DNA from: Desulfovibrio sp.
GTDB lineage: Bacteria > Desulfobacterota > Desulfovibrionia > Desulfovibrionales > Desulfovibrionaceae
Reading direction: 5' to 3'
Length of the DNA: 64,000 nucleotides
Assembly: GCA_016218665.1 (NCBI GenBank)
Contig: JACRDI010000019.1
Coordinates: forward strand, 62,001 to 126,000
The position numbers and the translations under genes are program-made. Shown one piece after another: positions 46,195-54,952 of this stretch (position 1 is the first letter of the stretch; each line of letters opens with the position of its first letter). The notes under the pieces were generated by a model. That model made no database searches and was not told the origin of the DNA. It was given only the letters and a program-made list of their open reading frames with translations.

Positions 46195-46602
46195 ATGAAT
46201 TCCCCAATTTCAGTTCTCGTTATTGATGACGATTTGAGTGTGTGTGCAGCCATCAAGCGTGGCCTTGAAAAAACGCACCAGTACATTGTGCATATTGCAT
46301 CATCCGGACCGGAAGGCGTTCAGACAGCCTGCGAACGTCTCCCGGATGTTATCCTTTTGGACATGATGATGCCCCAAATGACCGGTGCCGAAGTTGCACG
46401 GATGTTGCGGGATAATCAACAAACCGCTGATATCCCTTACATCTATTTAACGGGACTTCTAACTAGACGCGAGGCAGAAGCTTTTTGCGGTGTTATCGAC
46501 GGCGAGCGATACCTCCCGAAGCCAGCCAATCTAGACGAGATTGTGGCTGTCATTGATTCCGTATTAAGCATGCGGAAGAATCACCGAAAACTCGCAGAGT
46601 AA
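46195..46602 (+). CDS. Single-domain response regulator receiver
   Basis: A 135-residue CheY-like receiver without output domain. The acidic pair is VIDDDLS (residues 9-12), the phospho-acceptor Asp lies in VILLDMMMPQMTG, and the Thr/Lys pair in IYLTGLLTRR and YLPKPANLDE. It lies 91 bases downstream of the heme chemoreceptor and shares its less GC-rich composition. It may relay a signal from that receptor or from an unlinked kinase; no kinase gene adjoins. Confidence 0.88.
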   Translation: MNSPISVLVIDDDLSVCAAIKRGLEKTHQYIVHIASSGPEGVQTACERLPDVILLDMMMPQMTGAEVARMLRDNQQTADIPYIYLTGLLTRREAEAFCGVIDGERYLPKPANLDEIVAVIDSVLSMRKNHRKLAE

Positions 46603-46671
46603 TTTGCTCGCGCAACCAGTCAGTGACAGGGAAATTGGTTAGGGTGGTATATTTCCCCTCTTGACCGGGGT

Positions 46672-46692
46672 CTGGGGGCGGGGAGCCCCCAG
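46672..46692 (-). terminator. Hairpin after the RND transporter gene
   Basis: CTGGGGGC/GCCCCCAG arms lie just past the stop of the RND gene on the minus strand. No T-run follows, so it may act as a Rho-dependent end or an mRNA-stabilising stem. Confidence 0.4.
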
Positions 46693-46695
46693 CTT

Positions 46696-49600
46696 CTATT
46701 GCTTCTTCTCCTCGTCCTTGGGCCGCACGATGTCGCGCAGGCCCTGGCGCAGGTCCACCTTGGACTCGTACTTGCCGGTGCGGATGAGGCCCCACGCGCG
46801 GGAGAGCCAGTCGCGCGCCTGTGCGACGCGCTCGCAGCAGCGCTGGTGCCGCGCCTGGAGGCGTGCGGTGAGGCGCAGGTACCAGCCCAGGCGGGAGAGC
46901 CGTGCGTGCAGCCAGGCCAGACCGCGTTCGAGGAGCCTGCCTGCCCAGGCCCAGCGCGGGTGCGTCTTGATGTGCTGATAGAGGCCCTTGAAGCCCTTGG
47001 CCCGCATGAACTTATTGAACTCGTCCATGTAGGTGTAGAACACGGGCGTGAGGTACAGGGTGACCACCTGGGAGAGCACGAGGCCGCCCACGACGACGAG
47101 TCCGAGGGGGCGGCGGGCCTGGGCTCCCGCGCCCATGCCGATGGCGATGGGCAGCGCGCCCATGATGGCGGCCATGGTGGTCATCATGATGGGCCGGAAG
47201 CGCACGAGGGAGCCTTCGTAGGCCGCGTCGGCCGGGGTCATGCCCTTCTTTTCCGCTTCGATGGCGAAGTCCACCACCATGATGGCGTTCTTTTTCACGA
47301 TGCCGATGAGCATGATGATGCCCACGAAGCCGTAGAGGTTGAGCTCGGAGCGGAAGACGATGAGCGAGAGCAGCCCGCCCATGGCGGCCGAGGGCAGGCC
47401 GGAGAGGATGGTGATGGGGTGGATGAAGCTTTCGTACAGGCAGCCCAGGATGATGTAGATGACCACGATGGCCACGATGAGCAGGAAGCCCGCGGTGCCC
47501 ATGGAGCCCTTGAAGGAGCTGGCCGTGCCCTCGAATACCGCGTTCACCGTGTCGGGCAGGGTCTTGTGGGACACGTCCTGCACGCGGGTCATGGCGTCGC
47601 CCAGGGAGGTTCCCGGGTCCAGGTCGAAGGAGATGGTGACCGACGGCAGCTGGCCGGAGTGGTTCACGGTGATGGGGCCGGTGCCTTCCTGGGCGTCCAC
47701 GAGGGCGTCGAGCCGGACGAGCTTGCCGGACTTGGCGCGCACGTAGAGCATGGACAGGGCGCGCGGGTCCTGGCGGTACTCGGGCAGCAGCTCCAGGATG
47801 ACCTTGTAGGAGTCGTTCTCGGCGTAGATGGTGGAGATCTGCCGGCCCGCGTAGGCGGAGTACATGGCGGTCTCGATGGATTCCGCCGTGACGCCCAGGG
47901 TGGTGGCCAGGTCGCGGTTGATGCGCAGGTCCACCTGAGGCGCGTTGTTCTGCAGGTCGCTTGAGACGTGCAGCAGCCCCTTGACCTTGGACAGGGCCAC
48001 CACGAGGTCGGCCGAGGCCTTGTAGAGCACGTCGGTGTCGGGCGAGAGCAGGGTGAACTGGTACAGGCCCTTGCTGGGCTTGCCGCTCATGCGGATCATG
48101 GGCGGGTTCTGCACGAAGGCCAAGAGCCCCGGCTGGGATTGCAGCTTGGGCTGCAGCCGCGCCAGGACCTCGTCCGCCGTGGAGCGGCGGTGCTCCTTCA
48201 GGAAGATGACCGTGTAGCCCTGGTTGGTGGTGCCCACGCCGGCGATTTGCAGGGCGTCGCGCACGTCGGGGTCGGCCAGCAGCATGGGGGTGATGGCGTT
48301 CTGGGCCTTGGCCTGGTCCTCGAAGGACACGCCCTGGGGGCCTTCCACGATGCCGAAGAGGTAGCCCATGTCGTCCGAGGGCAGGAAGCCCTTGGGCACC
48401 AGCACGAAGAGCACGATGGTGAGCAGGAAGAGCCCGCCCGAGGCGTACATGGTCTTCCTGCGGTGGTTGATGGCGTACTTGAGGGTGCGCCGGTAGAAGG
48501 CCAGGGCCTTCTCGTAGAGCGGATCGCTGTGCTCCAGGTGGCTGCCGGGCTTGAGCCAGCGGGAGCAGAGCATGGGCGTGAGGGTGAGGGACACCACGCC
48601 CGAGACGAGGATGGCCGCGGTGATGACCACGGCGAACTCGTTCAGGATCTTGCCGATGATGCCGGGCATGAACAGGATGGGCACGAAGACCACGGCCAGC
48701 GACACGGTCATGGAGATGATGGTGGGGCCGATCTCCTTCGCGCCGTCCAGGGCGGCGTCCATGGGCGACTTGCCCATCTCCATGTGGCGGACGACGTTTT
48801 CGAGCATGACGATGGCGTCGTCCACCACGAAGCCCACGGCGAGCGTGAGGGCCATGAGGGAGAAGTTGTCCAGGGTGAAGCGCATGAAGTGCATCACCGC
48901 GAAGGTGGACACGATGGAGAAGGGGATGGCGATGGCCGAGATGACCGTGCCCGGAATGTTGCGCAAGAACAGGAAGACCACGAGCACGACGAGGGCCACC
49001 GAGAGCTCCAGCGTGAACTTCACGTCGTCCACGGACTCCTTGATGGGCTTGCTCATGTCGTACATCTCGATGAGCTCGATGGCGGCGGGCAGCTGGCGGC
49101 GGATGAGCGGCAGCTGGGCCTTGATGCGGTTCACCACGTCGATGGTGTTGCTGCCGGGCTGGCGCTTGATGGCCAGGAAGATGGTCTTGTCGTGGTTCAG
49201 CCAGGAGCCGGTCTTCACGCTCTGGGCGCTGTCCTGCACGCGGCCCACGTCCTCCAGGCGCACGGGCATGCCGTCGTTGTAGGCCACGATGAGCGGGTTG
49301 TACTTCTCCGCCCGCTTCAACTGGCCGTCGGCGTCCAGGTTGGTCTGCAGGTGCGGGCCGTCCAGGCTGCCCATGGGCAGGTTCACGTTCTCGGCCGAGA
49401 CCGCCGCCGCCACCTGGTCGATGCCCAGGCCCATGGCCCCCAGCTTGCGCGGGTCCAGCTGGATGCGCACGGCGTACTTCTGTTCGCCGTAGATCTGCAC
49501 CTTGGCCACGCCGGGAATCATGGAGATGGTCTGGGTGACGAAGGTGGTGGCGTAGTCGTTGACCGTGTAAAGCGGCAGGGACTTGGAGTTGATGGCCATC

Positions 49601-50019
49601 CACAGGATGGGCGAGTCCGCCGGGTTCACCTTCTCGAAGGTGGGCTCGTCGGTCATGGTGTTGGGCAGGCTGCCGCGCGCCTTGGTGATGGCCGACTGCA
49701 CGTCCATGGCCGCCTTGTCGATGTCCTTGCCCAGCTCGAACATGAGGGTGACGGTGGTGAGGCCCTGGCTTGAGGTGGAGCTCATGGCCTCCAGCCCGGC
49801 GATGGCCGAGAACTGGCGCTCCATGGGCGAGGCCACGGAGGAGGCCATGGTCTTGGGGCTGGCGCCGGGCAGGGTGGCCGTCACCTGGATGACCGGGAAG
49901 TCCACGGCGGGCAGGTAGCTCACCGGCAGGTTCGCGTAGCTCGTGAGCCCGAAGAACAGGAGGCCCAGCATGACCAGGGTGGTCATGACCGGCCGCGTGA
50001 TGAAGAGCTTGGTGTTCAT
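46696..50019 (-). CDS. RND efflux transporter permease (HAE1 type)
   Basis: A 1107-residue inner-membrane proton antiporter of the AcrB/MexB class. The opening is MNTKLFITRPVMTTLVMLG, followed by SYLPAVDFPVIQV. The transmembrane repeat contains the proton-relay region LALTLAVGFVVDDAIVMLEN. A second half-repeat follows (FVGIIMLIGIVKKNAIMVVD, PIMMTTMAAIMGALP). Usual length is about 1030-1050. Here a basic tail of some 70 residues after the last helix (GKYESKVDLRQGL, ending EEKKQ) extends into the cytoplasm. It lies 12 bases behind the adaptor gene. Substrates are unknown and no outer-membrane channel gene adjoins. Confidence 0.95.
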   Translation of the reverse strand: MNTKLFITRPVMTTLVMLGLLFFGLTSYANLPVSYLPAVDFPVIQVTATLPGASPKTMASSVASPMERQFSAIAGLEAMSSTSSQGLTTVTLMFELGKDIDKAAMDVQSAITKARGSLPNTMTDEPTFEKVNPADSPILWMAINSKSLPLYTVNDYATTFVTQTISMIPGVAKVQIYGEQKYAVRIQLDPRKLGAMGLGIDQVAAAVSAENVNLPMGSLDGPHLQTNLDADGQLKRAEKYNPLIVAYNDGMPVRLEDVGRVQDSAQSVKTGSWLNHDKTIFLAIKRQPGSNTIDVVNRIKAQLPLIRRQLPAAIELIEMYDMSKPIKESVDDVKFTLELSVALVVLVVFLFLRNIPGTVISAIAIPFSIVSTFAVMHFMRFTLDNFSLMALTLAVGFVVDDAIVMLENVVRHMEMGKSPMDAALDGAKEIGPTIISMTVSLAVVFVPILFMPGIIGKILNEFAVVITAAILVSGVVSLTLTPMLCSRWLKPGSHLEHSDPLYEKALAFYRRTLKYAINHRRKTMYASGGLFLLTIVLFVLVPKGFLPSDDMGYLFGIVEGPQGVSFEDQAKAQNAITPMLLADPDVRDALQIAGVGTTNQGYTVIFLKEHRRSTADEVLARLQPKLQSQPGLLAFVQNPPMIRMSGKPSKGLYQFTLLSPDTDVLYKASADLVVALSKVKGLLHVSSDLQNNAPQVDLRINRDLATTLGVTAESIETAMYSAYAGRQISTIYAENDSYKVILELLPEYRQDPRALSMLYVRAKSGKLVRLDALVDAQEGTGPITVNHSGQLPSVTISFDLDPGTSLGDAMTRVQDVSHKTLPDTVNAVFEGTASSFKGSMGTAGFLLIVAIVVIYIILGCLYESFIHPITILSGLPSAAMGGLLSLIVFRSELNLYGFVGIIMLIGIVKKNAIMVVDFAIEAEKKGMTPADAAYEGSLVRFRPIMMTTMAAIMGALPIAIGMGAGAQARRPLGLVVVGGLVLSQVVTLYLTPVFYTYMDEFNKFMRAKGFKGLYQHIKTHPRWAWAGRLLERGLAWLHARLSRLGWYLRLTARLQARHQRCCERVAQARDWLSRAWGLIRTGKYESKVDLRQGLRDIVRPKDEEKKQ

Positions 50020-50031
50020 GGGCGCGGGGCC

Positions 50032-51225
50032 TTATTCGGGCCGGGTGGCGTTGGCGGCGGCCTCGGTGGCGTTGGCCGCAGGGGGCGCGGCCGGGCCGCT
50101 CGGCGCGGGCGCCGGCGGAACCACGGGCTCCTGCTGGGGCGTGGCCGCCACCAGGGCTCCGGGCACCAGGCGCAGGTGTCCTTCCACCACCACGGTCTCC
50201 CCGCCGGAAAGGCCGGACTCGATGACCAGGGCGTCGTACACGCGGAAGCCGACCGTGACGGGCACCATCTCGGCCTTGCCGTCCTTGATGACGAAGACGT
50301 AGGTGCCCTGGGGGCCGTTCTGCACCGCGCGCACGGGCACCATGACGGCGTCCTTCACGGTCTTGAGCACCAGGCCCACGTTGACGAACTGGCCGGGCCA
50401 CAGGCGGCCCTCCGGGTTCTCGAAGCGGGCCTTCATGCGCACGGTGCCGGTGCCGCTCTCCACCTGGTTGTCCACGAAGGTGAGCACGCCCACCTCGGGG
50501 TGGCGCTCCATGCCGGGCGCGGCGGCCTGCACGGTGAGCGGCCCCTGGGCCAGCTGCTTGCGTATCTCGTTCAGGTAGCGCTCCGGCAGGGCGAAGCTGA
50601 CCTCCAGCGGGGTGGTGGTGTTCACCACGGCCAGGATGTCGTCCTTGTCCTTGACGAAGCTGCCCTCGTCGAACAGCGCCGCGCCGATGCGGCCGTCGAT
50701 GGGCGAGGTGATGGTGTTGTAAGCCAGGTTCTGCCGGGCCAGGGAGGCTCCCGCGGCGCTGGCCTTCATGGCGTTGCGGGCGCGGATGGCGGCGGTGGAC
50801 TTCTCCTCGTACGACTCGCGGCTGATGACGCCCTGGTCGGCCAGGGTCTTGTAGCGCTGGCGGTCGCGCTCAAGCTGCTCGTAGTCGGCCTTGTCGCGCA
50901 GGTGGGTGGCCCCGGCCTGCTGCTCGGAAAGGGCGTTCACCGCGGGGTCGATGGTGAAGAGCAGCTGGCCGGCCTTGACCAGGCTGCCCTCGGCGAAGTG
51001 GACCTTCTTGATGTGCGCCGCGTACTTGCTCTTGATGTTCACCGACACCGAGGCCTTGATGGTGCCCACGGTGGAGAGGACGTAGGGCGCGTCCTTCTTT
51101 TGGGCCACGGCGGTGACCACCGGGGCCGGCCTCTCCTTGGGTTTGCCGCGCCAGCAGCCGGGCAGGGCGAACAGCAAAAGCGGAAAAACCGCGCACAGGA
51201 CCAGAAGGCTCGCGAAACGGCGCAT
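50032..51225 (-). CDS. RND efflux periplasmic adaptor (membrane-fusion) lipoprotein
   Basis: A 397-residue membrane-fusion protein. The leader ends in a lipobox-like FALPGC, so it should be lipid-anchored. The barrel-sandwich part (SVNIKSKYAAHIKKVHFAEG, GSLVKAGQLLFTID) is split by a helical hairpin; then LAYNTITSPIDGRIGA and PGQFVNVGLVL mark the beta-barrel. A Pro/Ala-rich C-terminus follows. The pair adaptor-permease is the standard efflux operon. A palindrome ending 27 bases upstream of the start may be an operator. Confidence 0.93.
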   Translation of the reverse strand: MRRFASLLVLCAVFPLLLFALPGCWRGKPKERPAPVVTAVAQKKDAPYVLSTVGTIKASVSVNIKSKYAAHIKKVHFAEGSLVKAGQLLFTIDPAVNALSEQQAGATHLRDKADYEQLERDRQRYKTLADQGVISRESYEEKSTAAIRARNAMKASAAGASLARQNLAYNTITSPIDGRIGAALFDEGSFVKDKDDILAVVNTTTPLEVSFALPERYLNEIRKQLAQGPLTVQAAAPGMERHPEVGVLTFVDNQVESGTGTVRMKARFENPEGRLWPGQFVNVGLVLKTVKDAVMVPVRAVQNGPQGTYVFVIKDGKAEMVPVTVGFRVYDALVIESGLSGGETVVVEGHLRLVPGALVAATPQQEPVVPPAPAPSGPAAPPAANATEAAANATRPE

Positions 51226-51252
51226 GGGAAAAGCTCCTGAAAACGTGTGAAT

Positions 51253-51268
51253 TTAAACATGCGTTTAA
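51253..51268. promoter_or_regulatory. Palindromic operator candidate upstream of the efflux operon
   Basis: TTAAAC and GTTTAA flank a four-base centre (ATGC), 27 bases before the adaptor start. Position and shape suit a TetR-type repressor site; no repressor gene is in the vicinity. Confidence 0.45.
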
Positions 51269-51522
51269 CACGGCGTTTGAGGATTGGCAAGTCATGGCAT
51301 ATCGGGTGCCCAGTGCAATGGCGCGAATGCGGCGCCCCATGCCGTCCCTGCGCGCGGATGCGCCGCCGGAGCGTCTGCGGCCTTGACCGGGCATGCCGGG
51401 TGCGTCACAAAGACTGGAACCGTGCTTGCGGAACCGGACGGTCGGCCGCCACCGGCAGCCGCCTGGCGAAGCATCCGGAAAACACCTGGCGCGCCATCAG
51501 GCGCGGGGGAGCTGATCCACAT

Positions 51523-52206
51523 ATGTCCAACGTCCTGAGTCCGGCCGCTGCCGCGGCCTTCATCGACCACACCCTGCTGGCCCCGGACGCCACCGAGGAG
51601 GCTGTGGAGGCCCTGTGCGCCGAGGCCGTGGAGCACGGATTCAAGGGGGTGTGCGTGAACCCCTGGCACGTGCCCCGCGTGGCCGCGCGCCTGGCCGGGC
51701 AACTGCCCCTGGCCATCACCGTGGCTGGGTTCCCGCTGGGCGCGGGGCAGACGGCCGCCAAGGCCCTTGAGGCCGGCCTGGCCGTGGATCAGGGCGCCAT
51801 GGAGGTGGACATGGTGCTGAACATCGGGGCGCTGAAGGGCGGAGACGCGGACTTCGTGCGCCAGGACATCGCCCAGGTGGTGGGCGCCTGCGCCGGCCGG
51901 CCGGTGAAGGTCATCCTGGAGACGTGCCTGCTGACCGACGCGGAAAAGGAGCTGGCCTGCCGCCTGTGCGCGGAGGCGGGCGCGGCCTTCGTCAAGACCA
52001 GCACGGGCTTCGCCCGCTCCGGCGCGACGGAAGCCGACGTGGCCCTCCTGCGCCGCGTGGTGGGGCCGGGCATGGGGGTCAAGGCCAGCGGGGGCATCCG
52101 CACGGCCTCGGACATGCTGCGCATGCTCGCCGCCGGGGCCGACCGCATCGGCGCGTCCGCCGGGGTGGCCATTGTGCGGGAATTCGCGGAAGGGGGAAGC
52201 CGGTGA
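51523..52206 (+). CDS. deoC: Deoxyribose-phosphate aldolase
   Basis: Cleaves 2-deoxyribose-5-phosphate to acetaldehyde and glyceraldehyde-3-phosphate. The protein has 227 residues. Signatures: AFIDHTLLAPDATEE, CVNPWHVPRVAARL, TVAGFPLGAG, EVDMVLNIGALKGGD, the Schiff-base Lys in FVKTSTGFARSGAT and VGVKASGGIR (GVKASGGIRT). The ATG at 51523 starts the conserved region; GGGGGA precedes it with loose spacing. Its stop overlaps the GTG start of cbiC, an unusual partner, and the four genes deoC, cbiC, VOC and YkuD run in tight succession. Confidence 0.94.
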   Translation: MSNVLSPAAAAAFIDHTLLAPDATEEAVEALCAEAVEHGFKGVCVNPWHVPRVAARLAGQLPLAITVAGFPLGAGQTAAKALEAGLAVDQGAMEVDMVLNIGALKGGDADFVRQDIAQVVGACAGRPVKVILETCLLTDAEKELACRLCAEAGAAFVKTSTGFARSGATEADVALLRRVVGPGMGVKASGGIRTASDMLRMLAAGADRIGASAGVAIVREFAEGGSR

Positions 52207-52862
52207 GCGTCGAACTGCAGAATTTCACGCGCGGCGAGGAAATCGAGGCCGAGTCCATGCGCATCATCGAGGCCGAATGCCCCGAACCCCGGCCCTACCA
52301 GGGCGATGAATGGCTGGTGGTGCGGCGCATGATCCACACCACGGCGGATTTCGACATGCTGAACCTGGTGCGTTTCCACCCGCGCGCCGTGGAGGCCGGG
52401 CTGGCCGCCCTTTCGCGCGGCTGCATCCTGTTCACGGACACGGAGATGGCCCGGGCGGGCATCCCGGACAGGCGCATGGACGCCCTGTCCTGCTCGGTGC
52501 GCTGCCTCATGCGCGATCCAGAGGTCATGACCATCTCGAAGGAGCGCGGAATAACCCGGGCCCGCGCGGCCATGGACTTCGCCGTGGAGCGCCTGAAGCC
52601 GGAGATCTACGTCATCGGCAACGCCCCCACGGCCCTCCTGCGCCTGCTGGAGCACGTGGAGGCCGGCCGGGCCAGACCAGCGCTCATCGTGGGCATGCCC
52701 GTGGGCTTCGTCAACGCGGCGGAGTCCAAGGCCCTGCTCATGGCCCAGCACGCCGTCCCGTACATCGCCGTGGAGGGGCGCAAGGGCGGCTCGGCCCTGG
52801 CGGCCAGCGCCGTCAACGCCCTGGCCGAAATCGCCCTGGCCGGGCGGGGAGAGGGGGCATGA
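52203..52862 (+). CDS. cbiC: Precorrin-8X/cobalt-precorrin-8 methylmutase
   Basis: Cobalamin (B12) biosynthesis enzyme that moves the methyl group from C-11 to C-12 to give (cobalt) hydrogenobyrinate. The protein has 219 residues. The catalytic His lies in RRMIHTTADFDM (about residue 43). SVRCLMRDPEV, IYVIGNAPTALLRLLE, GMPVGFVNAAESK and VEGRKGGSALAAS are family motifs. It starts with GTG overlapping the deoC stop (GTGA), preceded by AAGGGGGAAG. The anaerobic cobalt-first route is likely in this type of organism. No other cob/cbi gene is in the window. Confidence 0.92.
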   Translation: MSVELQNFTRGEEIEAESMRIIEAECPEPRPYQGDEWLVVRRMIHTTADFDMLNLVRFHPRAVEAGLAALSRGCILFTDTEMARAGIPDRRMDALSCSVRCLMRDPEVMTISKERGITRARAAMDFAVERLKPEIYVIGNAPTALLRLLEHVEAGRARPALIVGMPVGFVNAAESKALLMAQHAVPYIAVEGRKGGSALAASAVNALAEIALAGRGEGA

Positions 52863-53308
52863 ACCTGCGCCTGACCGTGGTCACCCTGGGCGTGGACGAC
52901 CTGGAGCGCGCCGCGCGTTTTTATGAGCAGGGCCTGGGGCTCAAGGCCTCGGCCGCCAGCCAGGGCGACATCCGCTTCTACCAGTGCGGGGCGGCGGTGC
53001 TGGCCCTGTACCCGCGCAAGGGCCTGCTGGAGGACGCGCAGCTGCCGGAGGCGCGCCTGGGGGAGCCTGGCCGCTTCGACGGCGTGACCCTGGCCTGCAA
53101 CTGCGCCAGCCGCCAGGAGGTCGATGCGCTCATGGCCCGGGCCCTGGCCGCGGGCGCGAGAGCCGTGAAGACTCCGCAGCAGGTCTTCTGGGGCGGCTAT
53201 TCCGGATATTTCGAGGACACCGAGGGCCATCTGTGGGAGCTGGCCCACGCCGACTTCTTCACCCTGAACGAGCAGGGCGGGCTGGTGCTGCCGCCCCCCG
53301 GGAGCTGA
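52859..53308 (+). CDS. VOC/glyoxalase-superfamily protein
   Basis: A 149-residue protein of the vicinal-oxygen-chelate fold: VTLGVDDLERAARFYEQGLG at the N-terminus and SGYFEDTEGHLWELAHA in the second half. The metal-ligand Glu of the C-terminal half (LWELAH) is present. Glyoxalase I, fosfomycin-type or other activity cannot be told apart. The start overlaps the cbiC stop by four bases, so it is translationally coupled. It is close to the YkuD gene, which starts two bases later. Confidence 0.85.
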   Translation: MNLRLTVVTLGVDDLERAARFYEQGLGLKASAASQGDIRFYQCGAAVLALYPRKGLLEDAQLPEARLGEPGRFDGVTLACNCASRQEVDALMARALAAGARAVKTPQQVFWGGYSGYFEDTEGHLWELAHADFFTLNEQGGLVLPPPGS

Positions 53309-53310
53309 AC

Positions 53311-54078
53311 ATGCGGATGTTTCGGATCATGGTTGCGATGCTGGTTTTCGGCGGGGCTCTGGCGGGCTGCGCGCCCAAGTCCGTCCCCCTGGGCGGAGAG
53401 GACATCACCCGGCCCGCGCGGCAGCTGATGCTGGTGGTGTCCGAGGACTGGCAGTACACCATGGCCACGCTGCAACGTCTTGAACGCGCCAGTGCCGAGG
53501 ACGAGTGGAAGCCCGTGGGCCAGCCGGTGACGGTGAACGTCGGCCGGGGCGGCATGGCCTGGGGCCGCGGGCTGCACGGCCTGGCCCTGGGGGCCGGCCC
53601 GGTGAAGCGCGAAGGCGACGGCCGGGCCCCGGCGGGCCTCTTCGCCCTGGGCGAGGCCTTCGCCTCTGATCCGGCCGAGGCCGGGGTCGTGCGCCTGCCC
53701 ATTCTGCGCGCGGACAAGGACCTCTACTGCGTGGACGACGCGGCTTCGCCGCTTTACAACAGCTTCGTGCGGCTGGGCGCTGGCGAGGCCAAGAGCTGGA
53801 CCAGCGCCGAGGACATGCTGCGCGCGGACGGCCAGTACCGCCTGGGCGTGTTCGTGAAGCACAACGCCGGGCCCATGGTTCCGGGCGGCGGCTCGTGCAT
53901 ATTTCTGCATATCTGGCTGGGACGGGGTGTGGCCTCGTCCGGCTGCACCAACATGGACGGGCCGGACATGCTCTCGCTGCTGCGCTGGCTGGACGCGTCC
54001 AAATCGCCCCTGCTGGCCCAGTTGCCGCGCCAGGACTACGAGCGCCTGCGCACGGCCTGGCGCTTGCCGCGGCAGTAG
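53311..54078 (+). CDS. YkuD-type L,D-transpeptidase-like lipoprotein
   Basis: A 255-residue exported protein. The leader ends in the lipobox ALAGC. The C-terminal half carries the YkuD signature: SCIFLHIW, then GVASSGCTNMDG with the catalytic Cys about residue 212 and His in LHIW. It may form 3-3 peptidoglycan cross-links or attach lipoproteins; the N-terminal part (VSEDWQYTMATLQRLER, GAGPVKREGDGRAPAGLF) is the usual ErfK/YbiS-type region. The start at 53311 lies two bases past the VOC stop, with GGGAGCTGAAC before it. A terminator follows. Confidence 0.88.
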   Translation: MRMFRIMVAMLVFGGALAGCAPKSVPLGGEDITRPARQLMLVVSEDWQYTMATLQRLERASAEDEWKPVGQPVTVNVGRGGMAWGRGLHGLALGAGPVKREGDGRAPAGLFALGEAFASDPAEAGVVRLPILRADKDLYCVDDAASPLYNSFVRLGAGEAKSWTSAEDMLRADGQYRLGVFVKHNAGPMVPGGGSCIFLHIWLGRGVASSGCTNMDGPDMLSLLRWLDASKSPLLAQLPRQDYERLRTAWRLPRQ

Positions 54079-54094
54079 CCTGGCGTAACAAAGA

Positions 54095-54133
54095 AGACGG
54101 GCGGCCCCAGCGATGGAGCCGCCCGTCTGTTTT
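54095..54133 (+). terminator. Terminator of the deoC-cbiC-VOC-ykuD group
   Basis: AGACGGGCGGC pairs with GCCGCCCGTCT (11 bp) and is followed by GTTTT. Confidence 0.85.
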
Positions 54134-54190
54134 GGCGGGGCGTTCCGGCGGGGAAGGGCCGGAACGCCTGGCCGGGGTCGCTGGTTTGAG

Positions 54191-54847
54191 CTACTGGTTG
54201 GCTTGGCTGTTGTGGGTGGCGGCGTCGGTGTCCGGGGTGGTGGGAGCGCCGCCCATCATGCCGGGCATGGAGCCCGCGTGGCCGCCCATCATGCCGCCAC
54301 CCATCATGCCGCCCTTCATCATGCCGCCCATGCCGCCGCCCATCATGCCGCAGCCCTTGCCGCCCATCATGCCCATGCCGCCCATCATGCCGTGGCCCAT
54401 GACGGGCACGCGCAGGCCGGTCTCCTTGAACATGCGGGCGCGGAACTTGCCGTCGGCCTGCAGCATCTTGGCGTTCAGGTCGGCGATGTCGCGGATGATG
54501 GCCTTGGCCTTGGAGGACTCGCCGTCGCCGGCGGCGTTCAGCGCCTCAAGCTCGGCGTACTTGGCGTACACGCTCTGGTGCAGGGGGAACATGATCTTGC
54601 GCTGCTCGTCCATGAGCTTCTGCGCGGCGGCCTGCTTCTCCGGGGAGAGCTGGGCCAGGGGGCCCATCATCGAACCGGCCATGGGGCCGGCCATGGCGTC
54701 CATGCCCATGCCGTGCACGGCGTGGGGGCCGGTGACGGGGGCCGGGGCAGGGACGTCCTTCTTGGCGGGCTCGGCCGCCAGGGCGAAGGACGAGGACAGG
54801 GCGACAACGGCGGCAGCCGCCGCAAGGATCTCGGGGAAACGCTTCAT
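54191..54847 (-). CDS. ZraP/CpxP-like periplasmic metal-binding protein, Met/Gly/His-rich
   Basis: A 218-residue exported protein with signal peptide (residues 1-24, SSSFALAAE). The central helical part (LSPEKQAAAQKLMDEQRKIM, ADLNAKMLQADGKFRARMF) matches the ZraP/heavy-metal-sensor fold. The last third is a low-complexity GMMGG-type stretch with Met, Gly, His and one Cys, suited to Cu(I) or other soft-metal binding. It sits beside a small exported protein and a multicopper oxidase on the same strand, so copper tolerance is the likely role. Confidence 0.85.
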   Translation of the reverse strand: MKRFPEILAAAAAVVALSSSFALAAEPAKKDVPAPAPVTGPHAVHGMGMDAMAGPMAGSMMGPLAQLSPEKQAAAQKLMDEQRKIMFPLHQSVYAKYAELEALNAAGDGESSKAKAIIRDIADLNAKMLQADGKFRARMFKETGLRVPVMGHGMMGGMGMMGGKGCGMMGGGMGGMMKGGMMGGGMMGGHAGSMPGMMGGAPTTPDTDAATHNSQANQ

Positions 54848-54952
54848 GGTGTGCTCACTTTTGTTGAGGGTTGCGCCCGCGCACTGCGGGCCGTTCAGTC
54901 GCCGTGGCCCCTTGTCAGGGGGCGGCGGGAAATTCCAGTTCGAAATCCGGCG

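Noticed and set aside
47012-50401. A 1129-codon minus-strand frame overlapping the RND permease in another phase
   Set aside because: It is an out-of-phase shadow. The 46696-50019 frame contains all RND motifs.
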